DNA of 64,000 nucleotides from JAGNRR01 sp965230665. GTDB taxonomy: Bacteria; Bacteroidota; Bacteroidia; Chitinophagales; Chitinophagaceae. Of the stretch, positions 17,695 through 27,750 are shown piece by piece. The position numbers were made by a program, and so were the translations under genes. Position 1 is the first letter of the stretch, and the number at the start of each line of letters is the position of its first letter. The notes beneath the pieces are model-generated. The model had not been told where the DNA came from. It made no database searches and saw only the letters and a program-made list of their open reading frames with translations. The DNA is taken from positions 2,046,001 to 2,110,000 of the forward strand of contig CBDDLM010000004.1 of the NCBI GenBank assembly GCA_965230665.1, in the 5' to 3' direction.

Positions 17695-18396
17695 TTATAA
17701 GTCTCCTAACTGTGGTCTGAGAACAATATCTTCGACCACCGCTTTGGGGGATAGTTTCGTTAAAGCAAAAACACTTTCCGCAATATCATCGGCTTCCATA
17801 ATTCGTTCCTGGTCAACACCACTACCGTCCCAGGATGCCGAGAAAGTAGCGCCGGGATAAACCGTACTCACTTTGATACCATCTTGTTTTAACTCTTCTC
17901 GTAAGTTTTTGGAAAAACCAGTAAGAGCAAATTTTGAAATACTGTACGATCCCCCTTGCGAATAGGCTTGCAGACCAGCTACAGAGGATATGTTCACGAT
18001 CAAACCAGCTTGCATCTTTTGTAGTCGTGGAATAAGCTTTCGACTTAAATGGTAAGCGCTGAATAAATTTGTACGAAGCATCTTATCTAATAGACCATCT
18101 GCTTCTTTATGAATATCTCCTGGAATAAAGTATCCTGCATTATTAATGACAATATCTATAGTTTCAAAAGTTTTTAAACAGAATGCTCCAAAGGCTTCGA
18201 TTTCTTTTTTTATGCTTACATCACAACTACTTGTTTTAACAAGAACGTTAGGATTGAGCTTTCGTATTTCTTTTTCGAGCCGATCCAATCCATCCTTTTG
18301 TCTAGCACAAATACAAAGATTTATATTCTCTTGAGCAAATTTAAGCGCAATGGCTCTTCCAATTCCTTTGGTTGCTCCAGTAATAATCGCATTCAT
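17695..18396 (-). CDS. short-chain dehydrogenase/reductase
   Basis: A 233-residue NAD(P)-dependent oxidoreductase of the classical SDR family. The cofactor loop TGATKGIG, the NNAG structural motif (IDIVINNAGYF) and the active-site YSISK (with the preceding NISS serine) are all present. Downstream PG motif: STVYPGATFSASW. The substrate cannot be told. It is the last gene of a minus-strand group with the NUDIX hydrolase and rlmD; 21 bases separate it from the NUDIX gene. Confidence 0.9.
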   Translation of the reverse strand: MNAIITGATKGIGRAIALKFAQENINLCICARQKDGLDRLEKEIRKLNPNVLVKTSSCDVSIKKEIEAFGAFCLKTFETIDIVINNAGYFIPGDIHKEADGLLDKMLRTNLFSAYHLSRKLIPRLQKMQAGLIVNISSVAGLQAYSQGGSYSISKFALTGFSKNLREELKQDGIKVSTVYPGATFSASWDGSGVDQERIMEADDIAESVFALTKLSPKAVVEDIVLRPQLGDL

Positions 18397-18417
18397 AATT
18401 ATTGTAAATGTAAAGAG

Positions 18418-19035
18418 CTATAAACTTCTTTTGTAAATTTCTTCAAGTTCGGCAAGCATCATAGCGGTTGCCCCCCAAATAGTATGCTGCCTATATTGAT
18501 AAATCGGTGTTCTCATAGATGATGAATTATCATCGCTACGCCAGACTTCTTTGACACCTTTGTTTTGTGCATCAAATAGTTCGTCGAGTGGTGCCGTAAT
18601 AATCTCCGCCACCTCAGCTTCAGAGCGAACCAAATGCTCAACTGTGTCGCAAGTACAGACTATGGGAGAGACAATAAAGTTACTAGGTGGGATATAAAGC
18701 TCGCTCGTTGCACCCAGAATGTGGATCAGGTTTTTTGAGAGTCCGATTTCTTCTTCACATTCTCGCAAGGCGCAATAGGTTCGACTAAAGTCATTATCAT
18801 CCACTTTACCCCCTGGAAAACCTATTTGTCCACTATGTGTTTTGCCATCTTCGGTGCGTTTAATAAGAATTGTATTAAGACGAAGTTCTCTATAATAAAG
18901 TAAAATACAGACTGCGCTATGACGGACCGTATTTGGTATGTTTGGAACCGGTTTCCGAATGGGTGGTGCCATATTTTTATGCGCTTCCCAAGCGGGCAAA
19001 GATGTAAGGATATTTTCCCGTATTTTGTCTATCAT
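18418..19035 (-). CDS. NUDIX hydrolase, CoA pyrophosphatase type
   Basis: A 205-residue NUDIX enzyme. The NUDIX box is GGKVDDNDFSRTYCALRECEEEIG, and the element just before it, LIKRTEDGKTHSGQIGFPGG, is the extra motif that marks CoA/acyl-CoA diphosphatases (NudL/YeaB group), which split CoA into phosphopantetheine and 3',5'-ADP. The start ATG overlaps the rlmD stop by 4 bases (ATGA), so the two are translationally coupled. The metabolic link between the two enzymes is not obvious. Confidence 0.85.
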   Translation of the reverse strand: MIDKIRENILTSLPAWEAHKNMAPPIRKPVPNIPNTVRHSAVCILLYYRELRLNTILIKRTEDGKTHSGQIGFPGGKVDDNDFSRTYCALRECEEEIGLSKNLIHILGATSELYIPPSNFIVSPIVCTCDTVEHLVRSEAEVAEIITAPLDELFDAQNKGVKEVWRSDDNSSSMRTPIYQYRQHTIWGATAMMLAELEEIYKRSL

Positions 19036-20429
19036 TTTAGCGTAAGCAGGACTACATTTTCTATATGATGAGTTTGCGGAAACATGTCTACGGCTCGTGA
19101 TTTTTTTATGTCATATAGCTCAGCTAATTCCGCCAAGTCTCTGGCCTGCGTTGCAGGGTTACAACTCACGTAAACAATACGAGGTGCAGAGATTTCCTTG
19201 AGTTTTTCAATGAGCTTGTTATGCAGACCTGCTCTAGGCGGGTCTACAATGATACAGTCTGGTTCACCATGCTCAGCAAAAAAAGATGAGGTGCAAACTT
19301 TAATAACATCGCCAGCAAAAAAGGAACTATGTTCAATCCCGTTAGTTTGTGCATTTATTTTTGCATCGGCAATCGCATCCGCAACAGTTTCTACCCCAAT
19401 AAGTTTTTTACATTGATCCGCGAGATACAGTCCGATACTCCCTGTACCACAGTACAAGTCATATAATGTACTCACTGTACCTGTAAAATCTTTTACCACA
19501 TTATAAAGAACTTCGGCCTGTTTTGAGTTCGTTTGAAAGAATGATTTAGGGCTAATTTTGAAGGTTTTGTCACCTAAAGTTTCAGTAATAGATGTTTCAC
19601 CAGAGAAATGAGTTACTTCTAGGTCGTAGATACTATCATTCATTTTATTGTTAATCGTATAATGTAATGAGGTAATGGCAGGAAACTCATTTTCTAGTGC
19701 ATTACACATTGCATGAATAACCTCTGGTTCATTTTCTCGAACTACAATATTCAGTAGCACATCACCTTTTTTGTTCATGCGAATAATCAGATTGCGCATA
19801 AAACCCTTATGATTCCTTATGTCTTGAAAACTGATGTTATGATCCAGAGCATACTGTCTTACAAAGTTCCTTATGGCATTGGTTGGCTCTGCTTGTAAGT
19901 GACATGTTTCGATATCAATGATCTTGTCAAAAACTCCTGGAGCATGAAATCCAACAACATCCTTTTCAAAAGGTAACATAGCCTCCATTTCTTTTTTTCC
20001 AAGATAACGTTTATTACTAAAAGTAAATTCCATTTTGTTTCGATACAATCGATCTTCATCACAAGGAATAATGGGTAGATAGGTTGCTATCTCCAAATGT
20101 CCCAAACGTTCTAATTGATCTCGCACTTGTTGATCTTTATATACAAGTTGCTGCTCATAGGTTAGCATTTGCCATTTGCAACCACCACAAAGTCCAAAAT
20201 GTTCACAAAATGGCTCTTGGCGTAAGCTAGAAGGAGAAACAATTTCTTTAATCTTTGCTTCTGCCCAATCTTTTTTATTCTTAAAAACGAATGCATTGAC
20301 TACATCACCAGGAATAGCACCTTGTACAAAAAGGACTTTATCGTCCCAATATGCTATTGACTTCCCTTCAGCTGCATACTTTTCAATATTGATATTCTCA
20401 AGTTGAAACTTTTTTCTTCTTCTACTCAT
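19032..20429 (-). CDS. rlmD: 23S rRNA (uracil-C5)-methyltransferase, RlmD/RumA type
   Basis: A 465-residue SAM-dependent RNA m5U methyltransferase. Order: N-terminal TRAM beta-barrel (residues 1-60), iron-sulfur cysteines in CEHFGLCGGCKWQ plus the later ETCHLQ, then the methyltransferase domain with SAM motif LYDLYCGTGSIGLYLA, the DPPRAG motif and the catalytic VYVSCNPATQARDL. The target in E. coli is U1939 of 23S rRNA; in other lineages one enzyme may modify several sites. The start ATG at 20429 is preceded by a promoter-like TTG-N18-TACTTTCG. First gene of the rlmD-NUDIX-SDR operon. Confidence 0.93.
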   Translation of the reverse strand: MSRRRKKFQLENINIEKYAAEGKSIAYWDDKVLFVQGAIPGDVVNAFVFKNKKDWAEAKIKEIVSPSSLRQEPFCEHFGLCGGCKWQMLTYEQQLVYKDQQVRDQLERLGHLEIATYLPIIPCDEDRLYRNKMEFTFSNKRYLGKKEMEAMLPFEKDVVGFHAPGVFDKIIDIETCHLQAEPTNAIRNFVRQYALDHNISFQDIRNHKGFMRNLIIRMNKKGDVLLNIVVRENEPEVIHAMCNALENEFPAITSLHYTINNKMNDSIYDLEVTHFSGETSITETLGDKTFKISPKSFFQTNSKQAEVLYNVVKDFTGTVSTLYDLYCGTGSIGLYLADQCKKLIGVETVADAIADAKINAQTNGIEHSSFFAGDVIKVCTSSFFAEHGEPDCIIVDPPRAGLHNKLIEKLKEISAPRIVYVSCNPATQARDLAELAELYDIKKSRAVDMFPQTHHIENVVLLTLK

Positions 20430-20437
20430 TAAGTATG

Positions 20438-20466
20438 CGAAAGTATTACAATATTTTATGATGCAA
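20438..20466 (-). promoter_or_regulatory. promoter of rlmD operon, TTG-N18-TACTTTCG
   Basis: On the minus strand a TTG (20466-20464) is 18 bases before TACTTTCG (20445-20438), one base off the -7 consensus and 8 bases ahead of the start codon, implying a very short leader. Confidence 0.5.
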
Positions 20467-20544
20467 AGGCACCGTTAAAATACCCAAAAAATACAACCCA
20501 TAAAAGCCTCTTTTCGTCTTAGCTCTGTAAATTCACAGTTGCTT

Positions 20545-21996
20545 ATGAACAAATTAAGAAGATCATTTATCCTAAGTATTCTTGCCTTAACATTATTTTC
20601 TGTAACGGTTGAAGCTAAGGATGGTTATAAGATTCAAGTAAACTTTACAGATGTAAAAGAAGATGCTAAGCTTTTCTTGTGCCATTATTATGGTAAAGGA
20701 GGTACAGTGTTTAAAGATGATTCAACAACGCTAAAGGGTGGCAAGGGTCTAATGCAGTCCAAAGAGAAAATTGTGGGAGGGATTTATTTGTTGCTTTTCG
20801 CAGATCAAACGGCAAGCATGGAATTGATTCTTCAAAATGGGGATGATTTCTCAATTACAACAAAGAAAAACGAGATTATTACCAATCTTAAGTTAAAAGG
20901 AAAATCGGAGAATAAACTTTTTTATGAGTACCAACGTTTTTTGGTGGATTATGGTAAAGCCTATAATGCATTAAAAGATGAATACGCAAAGGCAAAAACT
21001 AAAAAAGACTCTACGGCTATTGGTAAGCGAATGACCGAGAAAGGAAAGGAATTAGTGCGGTACCGTAAAGATGCTATCAAGAAGTATCCAAAAACGTTTA
21101 TGGCAACATTATTTAATGCCTTATCTGAACCAGAAGTACCCGAAGATTGGCCTGTATTAGATAGTGGCAAAAAGGATTCAACTTTTCCTAGTCGCTATTA
21201 CAAAGAGCATTATTGGGATGGTTATGACTTCCAAGACAATCGACTAATTTTCACTCCAATGTATGAGCCTAAGCTTAAAAATTATATGGATCGTTGGATT
21301 GTTCCTATCTCAGATACTGTTAAGATGGAGTGTGATGCGTTTCTTAAGAAAGCAGAAGGGGCAGAAGAAACGTATAAGTACACACTTTGGTACCTAACAC
21401 GTTGGGCAGAGACGAGTAAGATTATGGGCATGGAAGAAGTCTTTGTTTATTTGGTTGAGGAATACTATATGAAAGGAAAAGCCACTTGGTTGGAACCAGA
21501 TCGACTAAAGAAATACATTGAACGAGCGGAGGCAATTGCTCCGAATATGATTGGGCAGCCCGCTATGGACATTCGAGTTCGTAACATGGCTAATCAGGTT
21601 ACCCCCTTGTCTTCTGTTAACGCCAAGTATACATTGCTTGTATTCTTTGAGGCAGACTGTGGACATTGCAAAAAAGAATTACCTAAACTAGACTCATTAT
21701 ATAAGAAAGAATTATATAAGTATGGGCTGCAAATTTTTGCTGTAGAGTCCAGCAATGAGGTAGAAAAATGGAAAAAATTTGTAAAAGAAAAATCGCTAAG
21801 AACAGGTTGGATTCATACTTATGATCCTCAACGAGAAACGAACTTTAGAAGTTTTTATGATGTTTATGTAACACCAACCATATATTTGCTCGACGAAAAA
21901 AAGACCATAATTGGTCGAAGAGTAAATCATTCTAATATTCTGGACGTGATTAAATACCACGAAAAGAAGAAAGAAGAGGAAAAAGAGAACAAATAG
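20545..21996 (+). CDS. exported thioredoxin-like protein (DUF4369/DUF5106-TlpA layout)
   Basis: A 483-residue periplasmic protein; signal peptide residues 1-24. Residues about 25-120 form a DUF4369-like beta domain, 120-330 a helical DUF5106-like region, and 335-475 a TlpA/AhpC-type thioredoxin domain with the redox pair Cys372-Gly-His-Cys375 in FFEADCGHCKKELP and the cis-proline loop VTPTIYLL. The role is thiol-disulfide exchange on exported proteins. The ATG at 20545 is preferred over a TTG two codons upstream. Forms an operon with the parvulin chaperone 20 bases downstream, which fits envelope protein folding. Confidence 0.85.
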   Translation: MNKLRRSFILSILALTLFSVTVEAKDGYKIQVNFTDVKEDAKLFLCHYYGKGGTVFKDDSTTLKGGKGLMQSKEKIVGGIYLLLFADQTASMELILQNGDDFSITTKKNEIITNLKLKGKSENKLFYEYQRFLVDYGKAYNALKDEYAKAKTKKDSTAIGKRMTEKGKELVRYRKDAIKKYPKTFMATLFNALSEPEVPEDWPVLDSGKKDSTFPSRYYKEHYWDGYDFQDNRLIFTPMYEPKLKNYMDRWIVPISDTVKMECDAFLKKAEGAEETYKYTLWYLTRWAETSKIMGMEEVFVYLVEEYYMKGKATWLEPDRLKKYIERAEAIAPNMIGQPAMDIRVRNMANQVTPLSSVNAKYTLLVFFEADCGHCKKELPKLDSLYKKELYKYGLQIFAVESSNEVEKWKKFVKEKSLRTGWIHTYDPQRETNFRSFYDVYVTPTIYLLDEKKTIIGRRVNHSNILDVIKYHEKKKEEEKENK

Positions 21997-22016
21997 AAAC
22001 TAAATCCTAATAAAAT

Positions 22017-23975
22017 ATGAAGAACAAAATATTAAGCATTCTAGCCTTAGTAATCTGTTTTAGTGCACACGCACAGAAAAAAAGTCCAGAGTTATTTTCT
22101 GTTGGAAACCGTTCGGTAAGTGTAGCGGAGTTTTTACATATGTATACCAAAAACCAACTAAATAAAAAAGTTGACTATTCTTCTGACGCGCTGAATGAGT
22201 ATCTTGATTTGTATTCACTATTTAAAATGAAGGTCTCTCAAGCATATGCCATGCGTTTAGATACCATACCTTCAGTAAGTAGAGAAATTGGGACTTATCG
22301 TAAACAATTGGCACAGAATTATTTAACAAACAGATCGGTAACAGAAAAATTGATTAAAGAAGCGTATGATCGAAAAAAGAAAGATGTCAATGTAGCGCAT
22401 ATTTTAATTTCTGTAAAGCCAAACTCTAAGGATACGCTTTTTGCTTGGAAGTCCATTGATAGTATTTATCGTCAAATAAAGAAAGGAAATATCACGTTTG
22501 AAAAAGCAGCACAGCTATACAGTCAGGATAAACAAAGTGGTGCATACGGTGGAGGCATCGGTTATATCACTTCTTTACAGGTTGTTTATCCTTTTGAGAA
22601 TGCCGCTTATAATACTCCTAAGGGTAAAATTTCGAAACCATTTCGTACCGTTTATGGGTACCATATCTTAAAAAAAATAAATGATCGACCCGCCCGTGGA
22701 AAGATACAAGTAGCACAAATCATGGCAGAGGTGCGCAAAAGTGGTGGAACGGAAGGAAGAAGAAAGGCACGCCAAAGAATTGATTCTGCTCATGCCGAAT
22801 TGAAAGCGGGTGCTAAGTGGGAGGTTGTAGAAAAAAAGTATAATCAGGATCGCTTTACAAAAAATTCTGGTGGTGTAATGCCTGTTTTTGGAGTGGGTAA
22901 GATGGTCCCGAAATATGAGGATGCGGCTTTCAGTTTGAATAACCCTGGTGATTTTTCGGAAGTCGTAGAAACTTCTAATGGATTTCATATTATCTCTCTT
23001 ATCAAAAAGATCAACTTGAAAAGCTATGAGAAAGAGAAAAAGCTCATTGAAAAATTGATTCAGCGTGATGGAAGAATAGTTGTAGCCCAAAATGCTTTTA
23101 TCGGAGAATTAAAGAAGAAATTAGACTATAGGCAAGACAATAAAGCGCTAAACGAGTTAATTCAAGCTATTCCAGATAGTAATCTTCGTAATGGCAAATT
23201 TGATCCTCTAAAATATCGAAAAATGAATAAAACAATTTTTACGATGGAAGGAACTACATTCACCCAGTCTGACTATGCCAATTATATAAAGGCTTATACC
23301 CGTGGTAGGGTGTATGGTTCAAAAGAAACTGCCCTAACCAGCTTATTGGATAATTATGCGAAAAAAGTTTTGATGGACTATGAAGAAGCACAGCTTGAAA
23401 AGACGAACCCTGAGTACAAAAGTATTCTTCAAGAATATAGAGAAGGGATCTTGATCTTTGAGCTTACAAAAAAGAAGGTATGGGACAAAGCCCCTAGAGA
23501 TACAGTTGGTCTCAAGAAATTCTATGAAGCGAATAAAAATCAATACATGTGGTCGCCAGCGGTATCAGGTCAATTGTATACCGCCAAGGATGAGCAGTAC
23601 ATAAAGGCTCTGTTAAAAGAATTGAATAAGGACAAGAAATTGACTCCTAGCGAGATTGTCAAAAATGTAAATGGAGATGGTCCTCAAGATAAAATAAGTG
23701 TAGAGGAAGGAAAGTTTGAGCAAAAGCGTTTTGTTTTTAAGAGACCATTCGTAGCTGGAAAGTACATGCCTTATTTCAAAAATAAAGATGGTAGTTATTC
23801 GCTATTAATGGTAGATGAAGTGTTTAATGCACCTACACAAAAAACATTGAAAGAGGCTAAAGGATATGTTGTTAGCGATTACCAAGACCAGTTGGAAACT
23901 GCATGGAAGAAACAATTACGTAGTCAATATCCGCTTAAGGTAAACAAAAGAGTCTTTAAATCCATGGTAAAATAA
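22017..23975 (+). CDS. periplasmic peptidyl-prolyl isomerase with two parvulin domains (SurA-like)
   Basis: A 652-residue exported chaperone; signal peptide residues 1-19. Two PpiC/parvulin domains follow an N-terminal helical chaperone segment: about residues 123-220 (VAHILISV...SGAYGGGIGYIT...GYHILK) and 226-335 (IQVAQIMAEV...SGGVMPVFGVG...GFHIISL). The second half, about 340-652, is helical and has no motif I recognise. In proteobacteria SurA delivers unfolded barrels to BamA; a similar job is inferred here. Paired with the upstream thioredoxin-like gene, and closed by a strong terminator. Confidence 0.88.
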   Translation: MKNKILSILALVICFSAHAQKKSPELFSVGNRSVSVAEFLHMYTKNQLNKKVDYSSDALNEYLDLYSLFKMKVSQAYAMRLDTIPSVSREIGTYRKQLAQNYLTNRSVTEKLIKEAYDRKKKDVNVAHILISVKPNSKDTLFAWKSIDSIYRQIKKGNITFEKAAQLYSQDKQSGAYGGGIGYITSLQVVYPFENAAYNTPKGKISKPFRTVYGYHILKKINDRPARGKIQVAQIMAEVRKSGGTEGRRKARQRIDSAHAELKAGAKWEVVEKKYNQDRFTKNSGGVMPVFGVGKMVPKYEDAAFSLNNPGDFSEVVETSNGFHIISLIKKINLKSYEKEKKLIEKLIQRDGRIVVAQNAFIGELKKKLDYRQDNKALNELIQAIPDSNLRNGKFDPLKYRKMNKTIFTMEGTTFTQSDYANYIKAYTRGRVYGSKETALTSLLDNYAKKVLMDYEEAQLEKTNPEYKSILQEYREGILIFELTKKKVWDKAPRDTVGLKKFYEANKNQYMWSPAVSGQLYTAKDEQYIKALLKELNKDKKLTPSEIVKNVNGDGPQDKISVEEGKFEQKRFVFKRPFVAGKYMPYFKNKDGSYSLLMVDEVFNAPTQKTLKEAKGYVVSDYQDQLETAWKKQLRSQYPLKVNKRVFKSMVK

Positions 23976-23993
23976 TTGAAACGAGATAAAAAG

Positions 23994-24021
23994 AAAGCCT
24001 TGTTTTAAACAAGGCTTTTTT
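23994..24021 (+). terminator. intrinsic terminator of the parvulin operon
   Basis: AAAGCCTTGTTT and AAACAAGGCTTT form a 10-12 bp stem followed by six T residues, 18 bases after the stop. Confidence 0.92.
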
Positions 24022-24057
24022 CATTTCCCAGAAGAGGGAGCGCATGAGCTGGAACGA

Positions 24058-24879
24058 TCATTCGTATCCGATCCAAGTTCTTGTAGTCTGATTATAGAGC
24101 CAGAAAAGCCCGTCAGCATAGCTAAAGTTGAATCGTTTATAAGTTTGAGTATTTTTTGGTAGTTTAAGAACTCTGGTGAGTAGGCCGTTCTTCTTGTTGT
24201 ATAATTCGATCTGCTTCTTTTGGTAATTCAGAATGCCAAACTCTGCTTTTTTTATACCAGTATAAATTAATACGTTCGAGTTGTAAGTACGTCCAAGTGT
24301 TTTTCCTGCATTTGTGTCGTCAATATCACCTTTATCTGTAATGCCCGGATATAGGCGAAGTGCTTTGCTTTTTTCTTCAAAGCCTTCGCGATTGTATACC
24401 TTTATAAATTGACCTTGCAAAAAGTAGACCAAATCCTTTTTTGCATTGTACGCAGCCATTTGTTGATTAGCTATTTTGGTTCGAGTGCTCAAATAGAATT
24501 CTTTTCCCGTTGGAATTCCATTAGCGCTTAGCTTATAGTTAAACCATTTCTTTTTAGCATGTGCCCGTCCACAAACCATACTCGTTTTACGATTATACCA
24601 CAGACCTCTTATGTCTACCATACAGTTTAGTTTTTTACTGGATATTCTTTTTCCCTTTGTGTTAAATACGGCCAGCGGGTATTTCGCATTTCCTGCAAAA
24701 GTGGCATAATATTTCTTCTGTGAGGGGTTGTATGCTACGGCGGCGCCATTTGTGCCGTAGTTTATATCTTTTTTAGTTCTGGGCATTTCCAGTTCTAATA
24801 CGATATTTAGATCTCGCAATTTCTGTGCATGAAGTACAATAGGGCTGATTGCGAGAAACATAAATACTAAAGTTTTCAT
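24058..24879 (-). CDS. exported protein of unknown function, propeller-like
   Basis: A 273-residue exported protein; signal peptide residues 1-18 (VLHAQ). The rest is beta-rich with recurring Y/W-containing strands (YYATFAGNAKYPLAVFNTKGK, LVYFLQGQFIKVYN, LFWLYNQTTRTW), which suggests a small beta-propeller, but there is no WD, NHL or Kelch signature that I can assign. It is basic. It stands alone between a terminator and the TonB receptor gene, which ends 234 bases away on the same strand. A role tied to the receptor is possible but unsupported. Confidence 0.6.
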   Translation of the reverse strand: MKTLVFMFLAISPIVLHAQKLRDLNIVLELEMPRTKKDINYGTNGAAVAYNPSQKKYYATFAGNAKYPLAVFNTKGKRISSKKLNCMVDIRGLWYNRKTSMVCGRAHAKKKWFNYKLSANGIPTGKEFYLSTRTKIANQQMAAYNAKKDLVYFLQGQFIKVYNREGFEEKSKALRLYPGITDKGDIDDTNAGKTLGRTYNSNVLIYTGIKKAEFGILNYQKKQIELYNKKNGLLTRVLKLPKNTQTYKRFNFSYADGLFWLYNQTTRTWIGYE

Positions 24880-25113
24880 GATTCTGATATTTAATTTTCA
24901 ATACCAAATTAATTAAATATTGTACGGACGATATAAGAAACACCCTACTTTCAGCAGAATTCTATCAGTAAATAAGGCATTTGCCGTACCTAGACGTTCA
25001 AAAATTAGTTGCATCAAAGACATATTGAATCGTTATAAAAATTGTGTTGATGCCGTTTCTTTGACAATCTATCCTAAAGTATTAGAAGCTGATCAGCATG
25101 GATAGTACACGAC

Positions 25114-27573
25114 TTAAAACTTAACGACCAGTCTTGCATTGAGCAATCGTGCAGTTAATCTATTAGGCACAGCGTAGGTGCGTCCACTGGTCTGGTCTTG
25201 TATCCATTGATAAGAAATTGTATTACGAATTGCAAGAAGATTAAATACTTCAACACTAAGCCATATGCTTTTAAAATTCTTAAAAAAGCTGTAGTGCGGT
25301 CGTTGTTTTTTAGCTCCGTCAAGCAACAAGGCAGAGAATCCTACATCTACACGACGATAGCTTGCAGCTCGTAAAGTATCGGCATAACGTGCTTGATCTG
25401 GGGGACCAAATGGTAAACCTGTAGAATAAAGCCCACTTAAGTGAAGTTTAAAATTTTTATTTCTTGGTAGATAGTCCGAGAAAAACAAACCAAAATTTAA
25501 ACGAGCATCTGTTGGTCTGGGGATGTAACCAGGGAATGTTCTTACACTATCCTCACCCGTGACAACACTTGGAATGTCTATAAAATCATTTTCAATGTCC
25601 TCTTCAGTTTTCATATAACCTATACTAACCCAGCTTTCAGCATCTTCTACTAAATCTCCATATAGGCGAAACTCCGCACCATAGGAGTATCCCTTAGCCA
25701 AATTATCACCAAAGTAGCGAATACGTACATTGTCAAATTCATAGGGCACTAAATCCCACATAGATTTATAGTAGAACTCAGAAGTAAGTTTAAAAGGTCT
25801 TCCATTTATACCTGCAAAATTGTAGTCAAAACCTGCTAAAGCATGAAAACTCTTTTGTGCTTTAATATTTTTGTTAACGGTCCCGTCCAGATCTCGCATT
25901 TCTCTATAAAATGGAGGTTGATTATAAATACCTGTTGCGCCTCTAAATACAACGTCATTACTCCATTTTTTAGGTCTATAAGATAATTGCAAACGCGGTG
26001 AGATAAGAAGTTCGTTATTCAATTGATTGAAGTTTGCCCGAACTCCTGCCGTCAACACCAAACCAATGGAATCAAACGCAATATTATCTTGCAAATAAGC
26101 AGTATATCGCTGGTAATTGAAATTTTGTTGTGAATTGAAGAACTGGGTAAGCTCCAAAGTACTATCACTATAAGGTTGCGTAAATCCAGCGCTATCTCTA
26201 CGTTCCCATTCATGAAGCTTATCATCTATATTAACGAGTTCGGCATTTACCCCCCATTGTACGAAATGTTTTCCTGCATCGTACGCACCTTTATGACCAA
26301 TATTGCCAACGTTTATATTCAAATAATTTCGTGCAAACTCATGTATAACCCCTGTACCAAGAGCATATTTTAGTTGTCCGAAATTATCTTTACCTAAATC
26401 TGTTTCGATTTCACCTAGAAGGTATTCACCTTTTATATCATAAGTTTCTTGTTCTCGGGTTTGAAAACCGCTTGCCAAAAATTTTAAAGATAGTTTATCA
26501 TTAGGGCGGTTTGTAAATGAGATACCCCCATAACGAGAATCAAATTTATCTGTCTCAGCTCCATTATAAAACATGCGCAACTGAAAAGCTTGGTTTAGGA
26601 CTCCGAAACTCTGTGTGCTACTTTCTGGCATGAAATCGAAGCGATTGCGTGCATAGTTTAAAAATACATCTGTTTCCCAACGATCATTAATATCATAGTT
26701 GATAAAGGCCTGAATATCGGTAAAGGTTGGATTGTAAACCCCCTGAGTTTGTTGAGCCTGCAGAAGATATTGATTTGATTTTTGACGAACTCCAACCAGG
26801 TACGTCATTTTGTCCTTGAGGCCCACGCCTTCCAAATGTGCATTGACACCTAATAAGCTTAATTGGGCACTTCCTGCAAACTCCTTGGGCTTTTTGTACT
26901 TGATATCGAGTACGCTACTCATTTTATCTCCATATTTGGATTGGAAACCTCCTGTAGAGAAAGCTACACTACTGGTCAAGTCTGGGTTAATAATGCTCAA
27001 ACCTTCTTGTTGACCGCTGCGCACCAAAAAAGGTCTATATACCTCAAAATCATTAATATAAACTAAGTTCTCATCATAGTTGCCCCCACGTACACTGTAC
27101 TGTGAAGTCATTTCGTTACGAGAGCCCACAAAAATCTTAAGAAGGTCTTCAATACTGCTATTTGGTGTTGGAAGAAAATCTACCTTCTTAGGGTCTAAGG
27201 TAATCATACCAGCCTCATTCCTTTTACTTTTATCTACGATATCAACGGAAACAAGTTTTTTTATTGACTGCACCAAAGAAACTGTGAGTCTTAGCGTTTG
27301 GCCCGATTTGACCCTTTTTGCAACTTGTTTCTTTTTATAACCTATCGAAGAAAAAATCAGAACTAGGTTTTTATTAGCAGGAACATTAACTGAATAAGCA
27401 CCATCTTTATCTGTTTTAGTTCCTATTGGATATCCCTTTATTCCAATACTAACAGAGCGTAAGGGTTTATTGTTTTGGTCCAGTACAAGACCCTTGATGG
27501 TACCTCTATTATTTTGTGCCCACAAAAAGGCTGGCATAAAACTTATTAGCAAGAAAATTAAAAACTTCCTCAT
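25114..27573 (-). CDS. TonB-dependent outer-membrane receptor with carboxypeptidase-regulatory-like N-domain
   Basis: An 819-residue outer-membrane transporter. Signal peptide residues 1-19; CarboxypepD_reg-like domain about 22-107 (GTIKGLVLDQNNKPLRSVS...IGTKTDKDGAYSV); plug domain about 115-225 (SIEDLLKIFVGSRNEMTSQYSVRGGNYDEN...GFQSKYGDKMSS); 22-strand barrel from about 230 to the end, which closes with a LNARLVVKF strand. The N-domain and lack of a SusD gene next to it place it with general Bacteroidota TonB receptors rather than SusC pairs. Substrate unknown; energy would come from TonB-ExbBD, not encoded here. Confidence 0.9.
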   Translation of the reverse strand: MRKFLIFLLISFMPAFLWAQNNRGTIKGLVLDQNNKPLRSVSIGIKGYPIGTKTDKDGAYSVNVPANKNLVLIFSSIGYKKKQVAKRVKSGQTLRLTVSLVQSIKKLVSVDIVDKSKRNEAGMITLDPKKVDFLPTPNSSIEDLLKIFVGSRNEMTSQYSVRGGNYDENLVYINDFEVYRPFLVRSGQQEGLSIINPDLTSSVAFSTGGFQSKYGDKMSSVLDIKYKKPKEFAGSAQLSLLGVNAHLEGVGLKDKMTYLVGVRQKSNQYLLQAQQTQGVYNPTFTDIQAFINYDINDRWETDVFLNYARNRFDFMPESSTQSFGVLNQAFQLRMFYNGAETDKFDSRYGGISFTNRPNDKLSLKFLASGFQTREQETYDIKGEYLLGEIETDLGKDNFGQLKYALGTGVIHEFARNYLNINVGNIGHKGAYDAGKHFVQWGVNAELVNIDDKLHEWERRDSAGFTQPYSDSTLELTQFFNSQQNFNYQRYTAYLQDNIAFDSIGLVLTAGVRANFNQLNNELLISPRLQLSYRPKKWSNDVVFRGATGIYNQPPFYREMRDLDGTVNKNIKAQKSFHALAGFDYNFAGINGRPFKLTSEFYYKSMWDLVPYEFDNVRIRYFGDNLAKGYSYGAEFRLYGDLVEDAESWVSIGYMKTEEDIENDFIDIPSVVTGEDSVRTFPGYIPRPTDARLNFGLFFSDYLPRNKNFKLHLSGLYSTGLPFGPPDQARYADTLRAASYRRVDVGFSALLLDGAKKQRPHYSFFKNFKSIWLSVEVFNLLAIRNTISYQWIQDQTSGRTYAVPNRLTARLLNARLVVKF

Positions 27574-27750
27574 TTTATTTTAACGAAAGTACGAGATAAA
27601 AAGTATACGAAGTACAAGCTAATTCACATTTAGTAGGGATTCACTTGGTTTCCTATGTCCCATTGGGCTAGCATTCATGTTTTTGGGATAAATCTAACGG
27701 CTGAATACGAAATACTTACTGCTAAAAGGACTTACTTTTGCAAACGCATT

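Noticed and set aside
24920..25105. 61-codon open frame on the plus strand between two minus-strand genes
   Set aside because: TTG start, no promoter, no recognisable motif; likely chance. The 234-base gap otherwise shows nothing.
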